Source: Pseudorhodoferax soli (GTDB taxonomy: Bacteria; Pseudomonadota; Gammaproteobacteria; Burkholderiales; Burkholderiaceae_C). Taken from it: DNA of 64,000 nt. A program made the translations under genes and the position numbers. Location of the stretch: contig NZ_QPJK01000002.1 in NCBI RefSeq assembly GCF_003337555.1, forward strand, positions 124,001 to 188,000. The letters are read 5' to 3'. Below the pieces are notes generated by a model. That model did no database searches, was not told the DNA's origin, and saw only the letters and a program-made list of their open reading frames with translations. Position 1 is the stretch's first letter; every line of letters starts with the position of its first letter. This document shows, one piece after another, positions 57,001 to 64,000 of this stretch.

Positions 57001-57636
57001 CGCTGAAGAGTCGAAGGCGCTGCCGTTGAGCGTGAACGCCAGCCGCGGCTGGGTCTGGATCTCGCGGTCGGCCTGCAGGTTGCTGAGGAAGGGCAAACCC
57101 AGCTGCAACCCGCGCAGGCTGTGCTGGCGTCCCACCACGTCGTCCTGGACCTCGACGGACCCGTCCATCAGCGCCAAGTTGTAGAGGGCGAACTTCGGCG
57201 GCTCGCCTGGAGGCTTGTCCGAAGGCGCCGACAGGCGCGCCAGGATGTCGTCGATGTCGTAATGGCCGGGCGACTGCTGGCGCAGCCGAAGTCGCGGCTG
57301 GCTCACCTCCAGTGCATCGAGCACCGGCGCGAGCCGCCAGAGGGAGTCCAGCGCCGCGTTGACGTAGATCTGGCCGACGTGCAGCTGATCGCCCGCGCCG
57401 TCCTGGGTGCGCACGGCCAGATCCTGTAGCGTGAGTTCCAGGCTCCAGGGGCGGAACTCCACCGTGCCGATCTGCACGCTGCGGCCCAGCGCCTCGCCGA
57501 TGGCGCGCTCGGCCTGGGGCTTGAGCAGCCACGGCACCCACAACATTCCGGCGCTCCAGAAAAAGGCGAGGCCCAGTAGCGCCAGGATCAGGCGCTGCAG
57601 CCTGAGGGAAATACGGGAGCGGAGCGCTGCGAGCAT
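54058..57636 (-). CDS. AsmA-like DUF748 envelope protein
   Basis: A 1192-aa protein with an N-terminal membrane anchor (ILALLGLAFFWSAGMLWVPW, residues 17-36) and a long beta-rich body of the DUF748/AsmA type (VQIGTVEFRPWSLELTLQDL; INLQDLVKAAPADAS; KYAGHGIQRGKLSVDLHYEV). The C-terminus has an OmpA-like piece (KLSVIGTASPEAEREALKRA). Relatives in the AsmA superfamily form channels for phospholipid movement across the periplasm (known for YhdP/TamB); a like role is inferred here. Confidence 0.85.
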   Translation of the reverse strand: MLAALRSRISLRLQRLILALLGLAFFWSAGMLWVPWLLKPQAERAIGEALGRSVQIGTVEFRPWSLELTLQDLAVRTQDGAGDQLHVGQIYVNAALDSLWRLAPVLDALEVSQPRLRLRQQSPGHYDIDDILARLSAPSDKPPGEPPKFALYNLALMDGSVEVQDDVVGRQHSLRGLQLGLPFLSNLQADREIQTQPRLAFTLNGSAFDSSAQSTPFLDSRKTAAHFSIRGFDVQPYLPYWPQGLPVKLQAGVLEADLALDFEQTPAASVVVKGRLGLHGLRLHDVGGGELLQVERIALDVAELRPLQRVLRLASLQIDGPQLRVERDGGGQFNLLPAATAAAEPAPAAEPAAPAPAWSVVLDKAALQGGRIAWRDQLAAPGGPPAELSVDQLTLALQDLAYPFAHPMRLQGSARIGGAAALAFEGSATDKAADLQAALDKAPLELGAPYLAAVFKPRLKGELSARVALAWKAEGGLVLNAEQLSVTQLALATAEPTDIRKLEVRDARVDLANRSVDVGRVQVERPRLALARDAKGRWMFEDWLVPARAEAHPAPAPAGAPWRVGLRSVEVDEGALGYADQSTARPVALAVSALKLRAGPVQLDQRAHPVPVELSAAVAAGKTTPGKLSLRGQLALEPLVLQADLDLQQLPLHALEPYFGEALNVRLQRADTSFKGSLRYAAQSGGPALRVAGDLGIDDLRAQQGSGDTAQAANGRDLLTWNTLRLRGLALEMAPGAALALAVKETALSDFYARVIVDETGRINLQDLVKAAPADASAAAAPAAPAPNIRFGPIQVQGGRVLFSDRFVKPNYTANLTELQGRLSAFDSAGAAGGQPAMADLTLRGRAEGTASLEIDGKLNPLAKPLALDIRAKVRDLELPPLSPYSVKYAGHGIQRGKLSVDLHYEVLPNGQLTASNSLVLNQLTFGDPVPGAPASLPVRLATALLADRHGVIDLNLPIQGSLNDPQFSIGPVILKILGNLILKAVTSPFSLLASAFGGGGEELGQVSFAPGVATLDKEAEQRLGKVARALTDRPGLKLSVIGTASPEAEREALKRARLGRMVQAEKRREVVAAGQPLPAQGAGAPPTVVSAEEYPALLKSLYARAELASKPRNALGVAKELPLADMEALLLADMQVSDESVRNLAVQRSVAVRDYLAAQQVPLERLFLGAPRTVASETGWSPHAELELATP

Positions 57637-57670
57637 GCCGGCATCCTACTGCGCCGGCACCAACAAGAAA

Positions 57671-57702
57671 GCCCGGCGCCAGGAAGATCCTGGACGCCGG
57701 GC
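57671..57702 (-). terminator. Strong hairpin in the leader of the DUF748 gene
   Basis: Stem GCCCGGCG plus CCAGG paired with CCTGG and CGCCGGGC, one bulged base, loop of five, followed on the minus strand by TTTCTTGTT. It ends about 25 bases before the DUF748 start codon, in the direction of that gene. Confidence 0.6.
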
Positions 57703-58021
57703 CGGGCAGCGGACTCATCGTCTTTCGCCGCCGTTTTCGCAGGCCGGAGGTCAATGTCCCGCCGTGCGGTGGAGGCAAGGTATTGCCTCCGAGGGGTTAC
57801 CGGGGCTGCAACCTTTGGCACGAATGCCGCGGAACTGCTCCTACCGGTGAGATGCTCGCTGTTAGGCAAGCGCCTTCACTCTAGTCGCCGCTTTGAACTC
57901 TGGCAAAGCTGGCGTTTCAATGACAAAAGTGTTCGCCATTGACGCCTTTGTGTTGACACAAATGGCCCACTGCATCCACTTTTAAAATTCCCCAGAAGAA
58001 TAACGATTGAATTTTATATTC
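57703..58021. other. Intergenic region with no gene recognised
   Basis: The first 200 bases are GC-rich with several potential helices (for example GAGGCAA near 57772 and TTGCCTC near 57783). The last 100 are AT-rich and include TTTGTG / CACAAA arms at 57947-57962. Short open frames exist on both strands but have no ribosome binding site. Confidence 0.4.
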
Positions 58022-58051
58022 TTGACTTGTTATTAAAGCCACTTCTAGAAT
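58022..58051 (+). promoter_or_regulatory. Promoter of the transglycosylase gene
   Basis: TTGACT (58022-58027) and TAGAAT (58046-58051), 18-base spacer, at the end of an AT-rich block. The leader to the ATG at 58219 would be about 160 bases. Confidence 0.6.
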
Positions 58052-58218
58052 CCGCCAGCCCCAACAGGGGCCCCTGGGGTTTTCCCGTAGTGCCACTAGG
58101 CCAAGCAATCGCATCCTTCCGCAGGATTCAGCGATTCCGGACATGGACCCCATCCGATCGACAAGCCTTCCGCCCAGCTCTCCTGCCGTGGCGGCGGGCT
58201 TCTGAGAGAAGGAAGGCT

Positions 58219-59064
58219 ATGGAGCTTTTACAGAACATCGGGCAAGGGCTGAGGACGTTCGCGTCCGACGTCGCCCAAGGGTTCTTCGAGATCACCCACA
58301 ACGGTTTCGCCTTGCTGGGCTTGGTCGTCGTGGTGTGCGCGGGCACCGCACTTGCACGTCCTGACCTGCGCCAGTCGGCGGAAGTGGAATTGATGGGCTG
58401 GCTGCAGGAGCGCCACATCGCCACGACCGAAGCCGCCTGGCAACCCTCGGAGCCCGGTGCGATCGAGCGCGCCACCGCCACCAACCCGGCAGAGCTGCCC
58501 AAGCAGCAGGCGGCCGTGGCGTTCTGGCTCAGCAAGAAGTACCGCGTCGCGCCCGAGCCGCTGGGCGCGCTGGTGGCAGAGGCCTACGAGGTGGGCCGTC
58601 AGACCAAGCTGGATCCGACGTTGATCCTGGCCATCATGGCTGTGGAATCGGGCTTCAACCCGTTTGCGCAAAGCACCGTCGGCGCCCAGGGCCTGATGCA
58701 GGTCATGACGCGGGTGCACACCGCCAAGTACGACCGCTTCGGCGGTACGCTGGCGGCTTTCGACCCGGTCACCAACCTCAAGGTCGGCGTCAAGGTGCTG
58801 CAGGAATGCATCGCACGCGCCGGCTCCATCGAAGGCGGCCTGCGTCATTACGTGGGCGACGGCCTCGGCGAACAAGGCCAGAACTACGCTCTCAAGGTGC
58901 TGGCCGAACATGCACGGCTGTTCCAGGTGGCCACCGGCCGTGCCCTGCCGCCGCCAGAGCCACGCGTGATCCCGGCAGCTGCGCCTGCCGAAGAACCGCA
59001 GCTCGCCCCGGTCCAGACCAAGGCCGACGACACCTTGCTGTCGCTGTCCCAGAGCGCTTCCTGA
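58219..59064 (+). CDS. Lytic transglycosylase (SLT domain)
   Basis: A 281-aa protein from ATG 58219 with GAAGGAAGG upstream. A hydrophobic anchor at 28-48 (GFALLGLVVVVCAGTALA), then the SLT domain: catalytic Glu143 in AIMAVESGFNPFAQS, GAQGLMQVM, YVGDGL in place of the usual YNxG-type motif, and LKVLAEHARL. Cleaves peptidoglycan with anhydro-muramic ends, at the inner membrane face of the periplasm. Confidence 0.88.
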   Translation: MELLQNIGQGLRTFASDVAQGFFEITHNGFALLGLVVVVCAGTALARPDLRQSAEVELMGWLQERHIATTEAAWQPSEPGAIERATATNPAELPKQQAAVAFWLSKKYRVAPEPLGALVAEAYEVGRQTKLDPTLILAIMAVESGFNPFAQSTVGAQGLMQVMTRVHTAKYDRFGGTLAAFDPVTNLKVGVKVLQECIARAGSIEGGLRHYVGDGLGEQGQNYALKVLAEHARLFQVATGRALPPPEPRVIPAAAPAEEPQLAPVQTKADDTLLSLSQSAS

Positions 59065-59152
59065 AGCGGGGCAGCCGGGCCGGAGGCTCGGCTACACTAG
59101 CGCCGTACGCAACTGGCGATAGGCAACGGTCAAGCGCAGACCGCATGCTGAC

Positions 59153-59260
59153 GTGGAACAGCCGGACTTTCACAAGCTCCTCGACAACCACTGGGAAGCG
59201 TACCGCAGGATCCTCGTGACCCCCGCGTTCAGCCGTTCGCCTGGGCAGCCCTTGTACTGA
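59153..59260 (+). CDS. Possible 35-aa protein upstream of glyA
   Basis: A GTG frame ending 27 bases before glyA. The text (EQPDFHKLLDNHWEAYRRIL, TPAFSRSPGQPLY) looks like a real peptide, not random GC-rich translation. No clear Shine-Dalgarno sequence. Could be a small protein or a leader peptide for glyA. Confidence 0.35.
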   Translation: MEQPDFHKLLDNHWEAYRRILVTPAFSRSPGQPLY

Positions 59261-59287
59261 TACAAGGCCATACCTCTGAGGACTGCC

Positions 59288-60532
59288 ATGTACGACCGCA
59301 ACATCCTGATCGAACAAACCGACCCCGAGCTGTACGCCGCCATCCTGGCCGAAAACCGCCGCCAGGAAGACCACATCGAACTGATCGCCAGCGAGAACTA
59401 TGCTTCGCCCGCCGTCATGGCCGCGCAGGGTTCGCAGCTCACCAACAAGTACGCCGAGGGCTATCCCGGCCGCCGTTACTACGGTGGCTGTGAGTACGTG
59501 GACGTGGCCGAACAACTCGCCATTGACCGCGTCAAGCAGTTGTTCGGCGCCGACGCCGCCAACGTGCAGCCGCATTGCGGCGCCTCGGCCAACCAGGCTG
59601 TGTTCCTGGCCTTCCTCAAGCCGGGCGACACCATCATGGGAATGAGCCTGGCCGAAGGCGGCCACCTGACCCACGGCATGGCGCTGAACATGAGCGGCAA
59701 GTGGTTCAACGTGGTGAGCTACGGCCTCAACGCCAAGGAAGAGATCGACTACGACGCGATGGAACGCCGCGCGCACGAGACGAAGCCCAAGCTGATCATC
59801 GCCGGAGCCTCGGCTTACAGCCTGCACATCGATTTCGCGCGCTTCGCCAAGGTGGCGCGCGATGTCGGGGCAATCTTCATGGTCGACATGGCGCACTATG
59901 CCGGCCTGATCGCCGCGGGCGTCTATCCCAACCCGGTTCCGCATGCCGACGTGGTGACCTCGACCACGCACAAGAGCCTGCGCGGCCCGCGCGGCGGCAT
60001 CATCCTGATGAAGTCCGAGCACGAGAAGGCCATCAACAGCGCCGTGTTCCCCGGCCTGCAGGGCGGCCCGCTGATGCACGTGATCGCCGCCAAGGCCATC
60101 GCTTTCAAGGAAGCCCAGGCGCCCGAGTTCAAGGCCTACCAGCAGCGCGTGCTCGACAACGCCCGTGTGGTGGCCGAGACGCTGACGGCGCGCGGCCTGC
60201 GCATCGTCAGTGGCGGCACGCAAAGCCACGTGATGCTGGTCGACCTGCGGGCCAAGGGCATCACCGGCAAGGAAGCCGAGGCCGTGCTCGGTGCCGCACA
60301 CATGACCATCAACAAGAACGCCATCCCGAACGACCCGGAGAAGCCGATGGTGACGAGCGGTGTGCGCGTCGGCACCCCTGCCATGACCACGCGCGGCTTC
60401 GGCACGGACGAGGCCCACGCCACAGCCCACCTGATCGCCGATGTGCTGGACAACCCACGCGACGAAGCCAACCTGGCCCAAGTGCGCACCAAAGTCGCCG
60501 CACTGACGCAGCGCTTCCCGGTGTACGGCTGA
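59288..60532 (+). CDS. glyA: Serine hydroxymethyltransferase
   Basis: A 414-aa PLP enzyme making glycine and methylene-THF from serine. [34 protein letters not shown], the PLP lysine in [16 protein letters not shown], and [15 protein letters not shown]. Full usual length; GAGG upstream of the ATG. Followed by nrdR, a common order. Confidence 0.98.
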   Translation: MYDRNILIEQTDPELYAAILAENRRQEDHIELIASENYASPAVMAAQGSQLTNKYAEGYPGRRYYGGCEYVDVAEQLAIDRVKQLFGADAANVQPHCGASANQAVFLAFLKPGDTIMGMSLAEGGHLTHGMALNMSGKWFNVVSYGLNAKEEIDYDAMERRAHETKPKLIIAGASAYSLHIDFARFAKVARDVGAIFMVDMAHYAGLIAAGVYPNPVPHADVVTSTTHKSLRGPRGGIILMKSEHEKAINSAVFPGLQGGPLMHVIAAKAIAFKEAQAPEFKAYQQRVLDNARVVAETLTARGLRIVSGGTQSHVMLVDLRAKGITGKEAEAVLGAAHMTINKNAIPNDPEKPMVTSGVRVGTPAMTTRGFGTDEAHATAHLIADVLDNPRDEANLAQVRTKVAALTQRFPVYG

Positions 60533-60558
60533 GCCGTAAAGCCGAGCACAGGTCCGCC

Positions 60559-61008
60559 GTGCGGTGCCCCTTCTGCGGCCACGCCGAGACCCAGGTCGCC
60601 GAGACCCGGGTTTCGGAAGACGGCGACTTCATCCGTCGGCGTCGGCGTTGCGCCGGCTGCGACAAGCGCTTCACAACCTATGAGCGCGCCGAAGTGAGCT
60701 TTCCGGCCGTGGTCAAGAAGGATGGTCGGCGCACCGAGTACGCGCCGGCCAAGCTGCGCTCTTCCTTCGCGCTGGCGCTGCGCAAGCGGCCCGTCAGTAC
60801 AGAGCAGATGGACGCGGCGATCGAGCGCGTCGAAGAGAAATTGCTGAATCTCGGCGTCCGCGAAATTCCGTCGCAGTCCATTGGCGAACTCGTCATGCGC
60901 GAGTTGAAGAAGCTCGACAAAGTCGCCTATGTGCGGTTTGCCAGCGTCTACCGGAGCTTCGCTGACATCGAGGAGTTCAAAACACTCGTGGACGAGGTCA
61001 AACGCTGA
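60559..61008 (+). CDS. nrdR: Transcriptional repressor NrdR
   Basis: A 149-aa repressor of ribonucleotide reductase genes, from GTG 60559. Zinc ribbon CPFC (residues 3-6) and CAGC (about 31-34), then an ATP-cone ([39 protein letters not shown]). Located 26 bases after glyA. Confidence 0.97.
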   Translation: MRCPFCGHAETQVAETRVSEDGDFIRRRRRCAGCDKRFTTYERAEVSFPAVVKKDGRRTEYAPAKLRSSFALALRKRPVSTEQMDAAIERVEEKLLNLGVREIPSQSIGELVMRELKKLDKVAYVRFASVYRSFADIEEFKTLVDEVKR

Positions 61009-61115
61009 ACAATTCGACGAATCGTATGCAAAGCGCTTCGTTGTGAATTTTCTACCTTCTTTGTAAGCAGTTGAATCCATAGACTGCCTCCCTGCCATTG
61101 CGCTGCGAGGTTGTC

Positions 61116-61646
61116 ATGAGCTTCTTTCGTCTGAAGGTTGGCGCGTACCGCGCCGTTGCGGGCATCACCCTGGTCGAAACCATGGTCTGCCTGCTGATCG
61201 CCGGAGTTCTGGTCTCGTTGGCCGGACCTGCGTGGCGTGATCTGCTGCTGCGCCAGCGCATGGGCATGGTACGCACGGAACTGTCCAGCGCAATGCAGGT
61301 GGCACGCTGGGAGGCGGTGCGGCGCAACGTCCAGGTCAAACTGCAGCGGCGCACTGACTGCGGCGCCTTGCTAGCCGCCATCCACGACTGGGACTGCGGT
61401 TGGGATGTGGAAGCGGCGCTTCCGGGCGAAGCACGAACATTGCAGACCTTCATGCCGCCGCCCGGTGTACGACTGGCGCACCCGGGCGGCGGAGCGGCAA
61501 TGGAGTTCGGTCCAAACGGCGTACCTACACTGGTTGCGCACAAGTTCGTCATCACTCCAGCGACGCAAGCCACATCGATGACCACCGTCTTGTGCATCAA
61601 CCGCACAGGGCGTGTGCGCACCGTCAACGGGGCGGCCACATGCTGA
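61116..61646 (+). CDS. fimT: Type IV pilus minor pilin, FimT/GspH type
   Basis: A 176-aa prepilin from ATG 61116. The cleavage site is AVAGITLVETMVCLLIAG: Gly, then the hydrophobic helix with Glu at position 5. The C-terminal GspH-like domain has paired cysteines (CGALL, WDCGW). First gene of the pilin operon; its stop overlaps the next start. Confidence 0.88.
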   Translation: MSFFRLKVGAYRAVAGITLVETMVCLLIAGVLVSLAGPAWRDLLLRQRMGMVRTELSSAMQVARWEAVRRNVQVKLQRRTDCGALLAAIHDWDCGWDVEAALPGEARTLQTFMPPPGVRLAHPGGGAAMEFGPNGVPTLVAHKFVITPATQATSMTTVLCINRTGRVRTVNGAATC

Positions 61647-62134
61647 GTCGCCGTCGCACACGCCAGACCGGTATCACCCTGCTGGAATCGCTGGTGGCCA
61701 TGCTCGTCCTGTCGGTTGGCATCGGCGCACTGGCCTGGACCCAGGCGCGGCATCTGGCAGACGGCCGCGAAACCACCGCACGCAGCATGGCGATTCTTCT
61801 GACCGAAGATCTTGCGGACCGCATGCTTTTCAATCGCGGCGCAGCAGCAAGCGGCAGCTACGAGTTGGCTTGGGGCGAACGTCCGGCGCCGGCAGATTGC
61901 CGCAGCGCCCCCTGCTTGGGCAGCGCACTGGCGCGCGCCGATTTGTCCGCATGGCGCGATGCCTTGGCGCGAGCGCTGCCCGCCAGCGATGCGCACGTGT
62001 TTGCAGCCGGCAGCAGTCGGCAGATGGGCATTGCGATCTCCTGGCGCTCGCCCCACTCCAACGTCCTGGCGCAGCCGACGGACCTCGATTGCCCCGCGCA
62101 AAGCAGCTGCCATGTCACCTACGTCCCGTTTTGA
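61640..62134 (+). CDS. pilV: Type IV pilus minor pilin PilV
   Basis: A 164-aa prepilin: RQTGITLLESLVAMLVLSVG is the cleavage site and helix, with Glu5. Then QARHLADGRETTARSMAILL, a PilV-like helix, and four cysteines in the C-terminal half. Overlaps neighbours on both sides. Confidence 0.9.
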   Translation: MLSRRRTRQTGITLLESLVAMLVLSVGIGALAWTQARHLADGRETTARSMAILLTEDLADRMLFNRGAAASGSYELAWGERPAPADCRSAPCLGSALARADLSAWRDALARALPASDAHVFAAGSSRQMGIAISWRSPHSNVLAQPTDLDCPAQSSCHVTYVPF

Positions 62135-62879
62135 GCGGCAAAGCGGCCGCATGCTGCTCGAGCTCATCGTGGCGCTCGCGGTGGGCCTGGGCGTTGTGCT
62201 GACTGCGATGGGGACGCTGGCTTTCGTGCAGGCCAGCGCCACCGTCCACGGCGACGCCCTCCTATTGCAGCAGCGTGCTGATATCGCGCTTCATGCGATC
62301 GGCCAGCAGCTGCGGCAGGCCGGCGCCGTCGAGTTGGTGGAGAACACCGATGGCAGCGTGCGCTTCAGTAACGCGTTCGACGGTCATGCTGCCAGCGGCT
62401 TCGCCGTGCAAGGAGAGAACGGCAGCCCGGGCAAACCCGACACGCTGAGCACGAGTCGACAGGACGACGGCGAGGCACACGATTGCCTCGGCAACCGCCC
62501 TGACGCCACAGCCCGAGGCATCCGCATGGACAGCCGCTTCTCCGTAGCCGGCGGCAGCCTGCGCTGCCTGGGCGCACAGACGGCCAGCGGCAGCCAGATC
62601 ATTGTGGACGGCGTGGAGGACTTCCAGGTCCTCTATGGCGTGCGCTCGACCGGCTCGGGCGGCGACCAGTTCCGGTTCGTCGATGCCGATGGGCTCGCCG
62701 GTCGGTGGGCCGATGTGGCCGCAGTCCAGATCTGCCTTCAGCTGCGCGGCGAGCACCTCCATCCACAGGCGGCGAGCGTGCGCAACTGTCAGGGGGTGGA
62801 CCAGGCCGCAGACGGCAGGCTGCACCGCGTGGCGTACGCCACGTTCAGCCTGCGCAACATCCACCCTACCGGTTCGTGA
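62112..62879 (+). CDS. pilW: Type IV pilus minor pilin PilW
   Basis: A 255-aa prepilin-like protein: RQSGRMLLELIVALAVGLGV with Gly-Arg before the helix (processing junction slightly unusual) and Glu5-equivalent. DIALHAIGQQLRQAGAVELV, GVEDFQVLYGVRS and RVAYATFSLRN match PilW. Starts inside pilV by 23 bases. Confidence 0.9.
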   Translation: MSPTSRFERQSGRMLLELIVALAVGLGVVLTAMGTLAFVQASATVHGDALLLQQRADIALHAIGQQLRQAGAVELVENTDGSVRFSNAFDGHAASGFAVQGENGSPGKPDTLSTSRQDDGEAHDCLGNRPDATARGIRMDSRFSVAGGSLRCLGAQTASGSQIIVDGVEDFQVLYGVRSTGSGGDQFRFVDADGLAGRWADVAAVQICLQLRGEHLHPQAASVRNCQGVDQAADGRLHRVAYATFSLRNIHPTGS

Positions 62880-62887
62880 GGTCAAGC

Positions 62888-63577
62888 ATGCAAGAGCGTG
62901 GCATCGCCCTTCTGAGCGTGATGGTGACACTGGTACTTGCCGGCCTTGCAGTGCTGGCCAGTGCCCGCGCCGGACTGCTGTACGAAATGGTGGCGGGACA
63001 CCGGTCCGACCGGCTGCGCACGCATGCCATGGCGGAGGCCCTGCTGCTCGATGCCGAAGCCGACATCCTCGGGCGCCATGGCGATGCGCCCTGCCAGCCC
63101 AGCGCCGCGGGGTCGCAGCGCACCGCAAGCGGCTTCATCGGCTGCCGTGAACGCGGCACGGCATCGGTCGCCGCGGCGCCCTACTTCCCACAGGACACGG
63201 AGGAGTTCGACGAGGTGCGTTCCCTGCTTCAGGTCGGCGCCGCCGTGCCATGCCGCGACGGCATCTGCGCGCCTGCAAGCCTCCATGCCCTGGCCAGCAC
63301 CGCGGCGCTGCCAGAAGCGCTCGGCGCCCGGCTCGGACAGTTCACCCGGCCGAGCGATGGCGCAGGGTCGGCAACCAGCATGCGCGGTCGGTACTGGGTC
63401 GAGATCTTCCTGTTCCACGGCGAAGGAACGGCCCCGACAAGCCTGCAGCAAGTCTTGCCAGACCCGGCACGCCCCTTCGTCTACCGCATCACTGCGCTGG
63501 CCGAAGGCCACAAGCCAGGCACGCAGGTGGTTCTCAGGAGCCTGTTCGTTCCCTATCCCAGAAGCCAGCTGCAATGA
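62888..63577 (+). CDS. pilX: Type IV pilus minor pilin PilX
   Basis: A 229-aa protein: MQERGIALLSVMVTLVLAGL is the short leader and helix (no Glu5, as is common in PilX). ASARAGLLYEMVAGHRSDRL and a Cys-containing C-terminal domain follow. Overlaps pilY1 by ATGA. Confidence 0.88.
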   Translation: MQERGIALLSVMVTLVLAGLAVLASARAGLLYEMVAGHRSDRLRTHAMAEALLLDAEADILGRHGDAPCQPSAAGSQRTASGFIGCRERGTASVAAAPYFPQDTEEFDEVRSLLQVGAAVPCRDGICAPASLHALASTAALPEALGARLGQFTRPSDGAGSATSMRGRYWVEIFLFHGEGTAPTSLQQVLPDPARPFVYRITALAEGHKPGTQVVLRSLFVPYPRSQLQ

Positions 63578-64000
63578 CACGACTGCCCCTGTGCGCCTGC
63601 GCTGCCTTGCTCAGCGTGCTCGCCACCAATGCCATTGCAGAGCCGCAGGCCAGCGCCATCGTCGCGGCTTCGGGCAGCCAGACGCAAAGCCAACAGATCT
63701 TCGTTGGCTGGTACGACAACGCCGCCGGCGACGTGCAGGCTCTGGACAGCCCCGCGGCAAGCCATCCACGGTGGAGCGCTGCCGCGCGGCTGCAAGGCCT
63801 GGGCAGTGCATCGCGCACCCTGGCAAGCGCCGGTGTGGAGCGCGGCAGCGCCGCCTGGACCGCATTGGCCGACCAATACGGGGCCGCGGCGCTGGGAGCA
63901 GTGCGCAACGCCAACCTGTGGTTCGTCGCGGGGCGCGCTGGCGTGCCAGGAGGGCGCGCCATGGTCTATGCCGGCGCCACCGACGGCATGCTGCACGGGT
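63574..64000 (+). CDS. pilY1: Type IV pilus tip adhesin PilY1 (N-terminal part, cut by window edge)
   Basis: The first 142 codons of a large secreted pilus-biogenesis adhesin. Signal peptide at 1-22 (LPLCACAALLSVLATNAIA), QIFVGWYDNAAGDVQAL near residue 45, and the beta-propeller-like AMVYAGATDGMLHG at the edge, a PilY1 hallmark. Last visible gene of the operon. Confidence 0.88.
   Translation, partial: MTRLPLCACAALLSVLATNAIAEPQASAIVAASGSQTQSQQIFVGWYDNAAGDVQALDSPAASHPRWSAAARLQGLGSASRTLASAGVERGSAAWTALADQYGAAALGAVRNANLWFVAGRAGVPGGRAMVYAGATDGMLHG

Noticed and set aside
57700-57760. Hammerhead-like words (GATGAGTCC and GCGAAA) on the minus strand
   Set aside because: The order and spacing do not form the CUGAUGA, stem II, GAAA core.
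57750-57830. Resemblance to a GEMM (c-di-GMP) riboswitch tail (GGGGTTACCGG)
   Set aside because: The conserved 5' half and tetraloop-receptor elements are absent.

Overview
The window is high-GC DNA from a betaproteobacterium, most likely family Comamonadaceae. The evidence is the EarP plus Arg32-type EF-P pair, two Bug-type solute-binding proteins, the ppiD / tRNA-Val / HU and pgsA-uvrC neighbourhoods, and a minor-pilin/PilY1 operon. It splits into two parts: a lambdoid, HK97-like siphovirus prophage (about 1 to 36.8 kb, left end outside the window) and ordinary chromosome (36.84 to 64 kb). The join is the 3' end of a tRNA-His gene, and the tyrosine integrase lies next to it.

Prophage layout. 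The late genes lie on the minus strand and read right to left: HNH nuclease, small and large terminase, prohead protease, major capsid, two small proteins, portal, collagen-like protein, head-tail connector, head closure, HK97 gp10-like, tail completion and tail tube. Next comes an unusual block of large proteins around the tail-assembly chaperones, and then the tape measure, which runs off the left edge. The chaperone pair carries a textbook A AAA AAC minus-1 slippery site. The large proteins are a 693-aa fibre-like protein, an 823-aa protein with a lectin-like front and a FAD-oxidoreductase-like rear, and a 580-aa SGNH hydrolase. The first and last share the same N-terminal domain. Intrinsic terminators precede both the capsid and tail-tube genes, and a possible Q-like regulator lies upstream.

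The early minus-strand genes are a Cro-like protein, a CII-family regulator, a replication initiator with a hexanucleotide repeat, and a TOPRIM/RecA-fold primase-helicase. A CI-like repressor diverges from cro across an inverted repeat. The plus-strand arm from 27 to 33 kb holds three ribbon-helix-helix proteins, a BRO-N antirepressor and a chain of translationally coupled genes of unknown function. One long reading frame there contains an HNH-like gene in another frame. A minus-strand cassette follows (two paralogues with a GGFRCNC motif, a possible DUF1488-like protein and an RMF-like protein), then a DUF4224 protein and the integrase. A retropepsin-like protease gene and its partner lie between the integrase and the attachment site. 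No lysis genes are visible; they are presumably beyond the left edge.

Chromosome layout. In order: tRNA-His, ppiD, tRNA-Val, HU, a tartrate/isopropylmalate-type dehydrogenase, an EamA exporter, pgsA and uvrC. Then comes a catabolic cluster (two Bug proteins, an HMG-CoA-lyase-family enzyme and a class III CoA-transferase, with a divergent LysR regulator). After it lie earP-efp, a DUF349 protein with an RG-rich segment, a DUF748 AsmA-like protein, a lytic transglycosylase, glyA, nrdR and the type IV minor pilin operon fimT-pilV-pilW-pilX-pilY1, the last cut by the right edge.

All calls come from reading the sequence and recalled family motifs; no database search was run.
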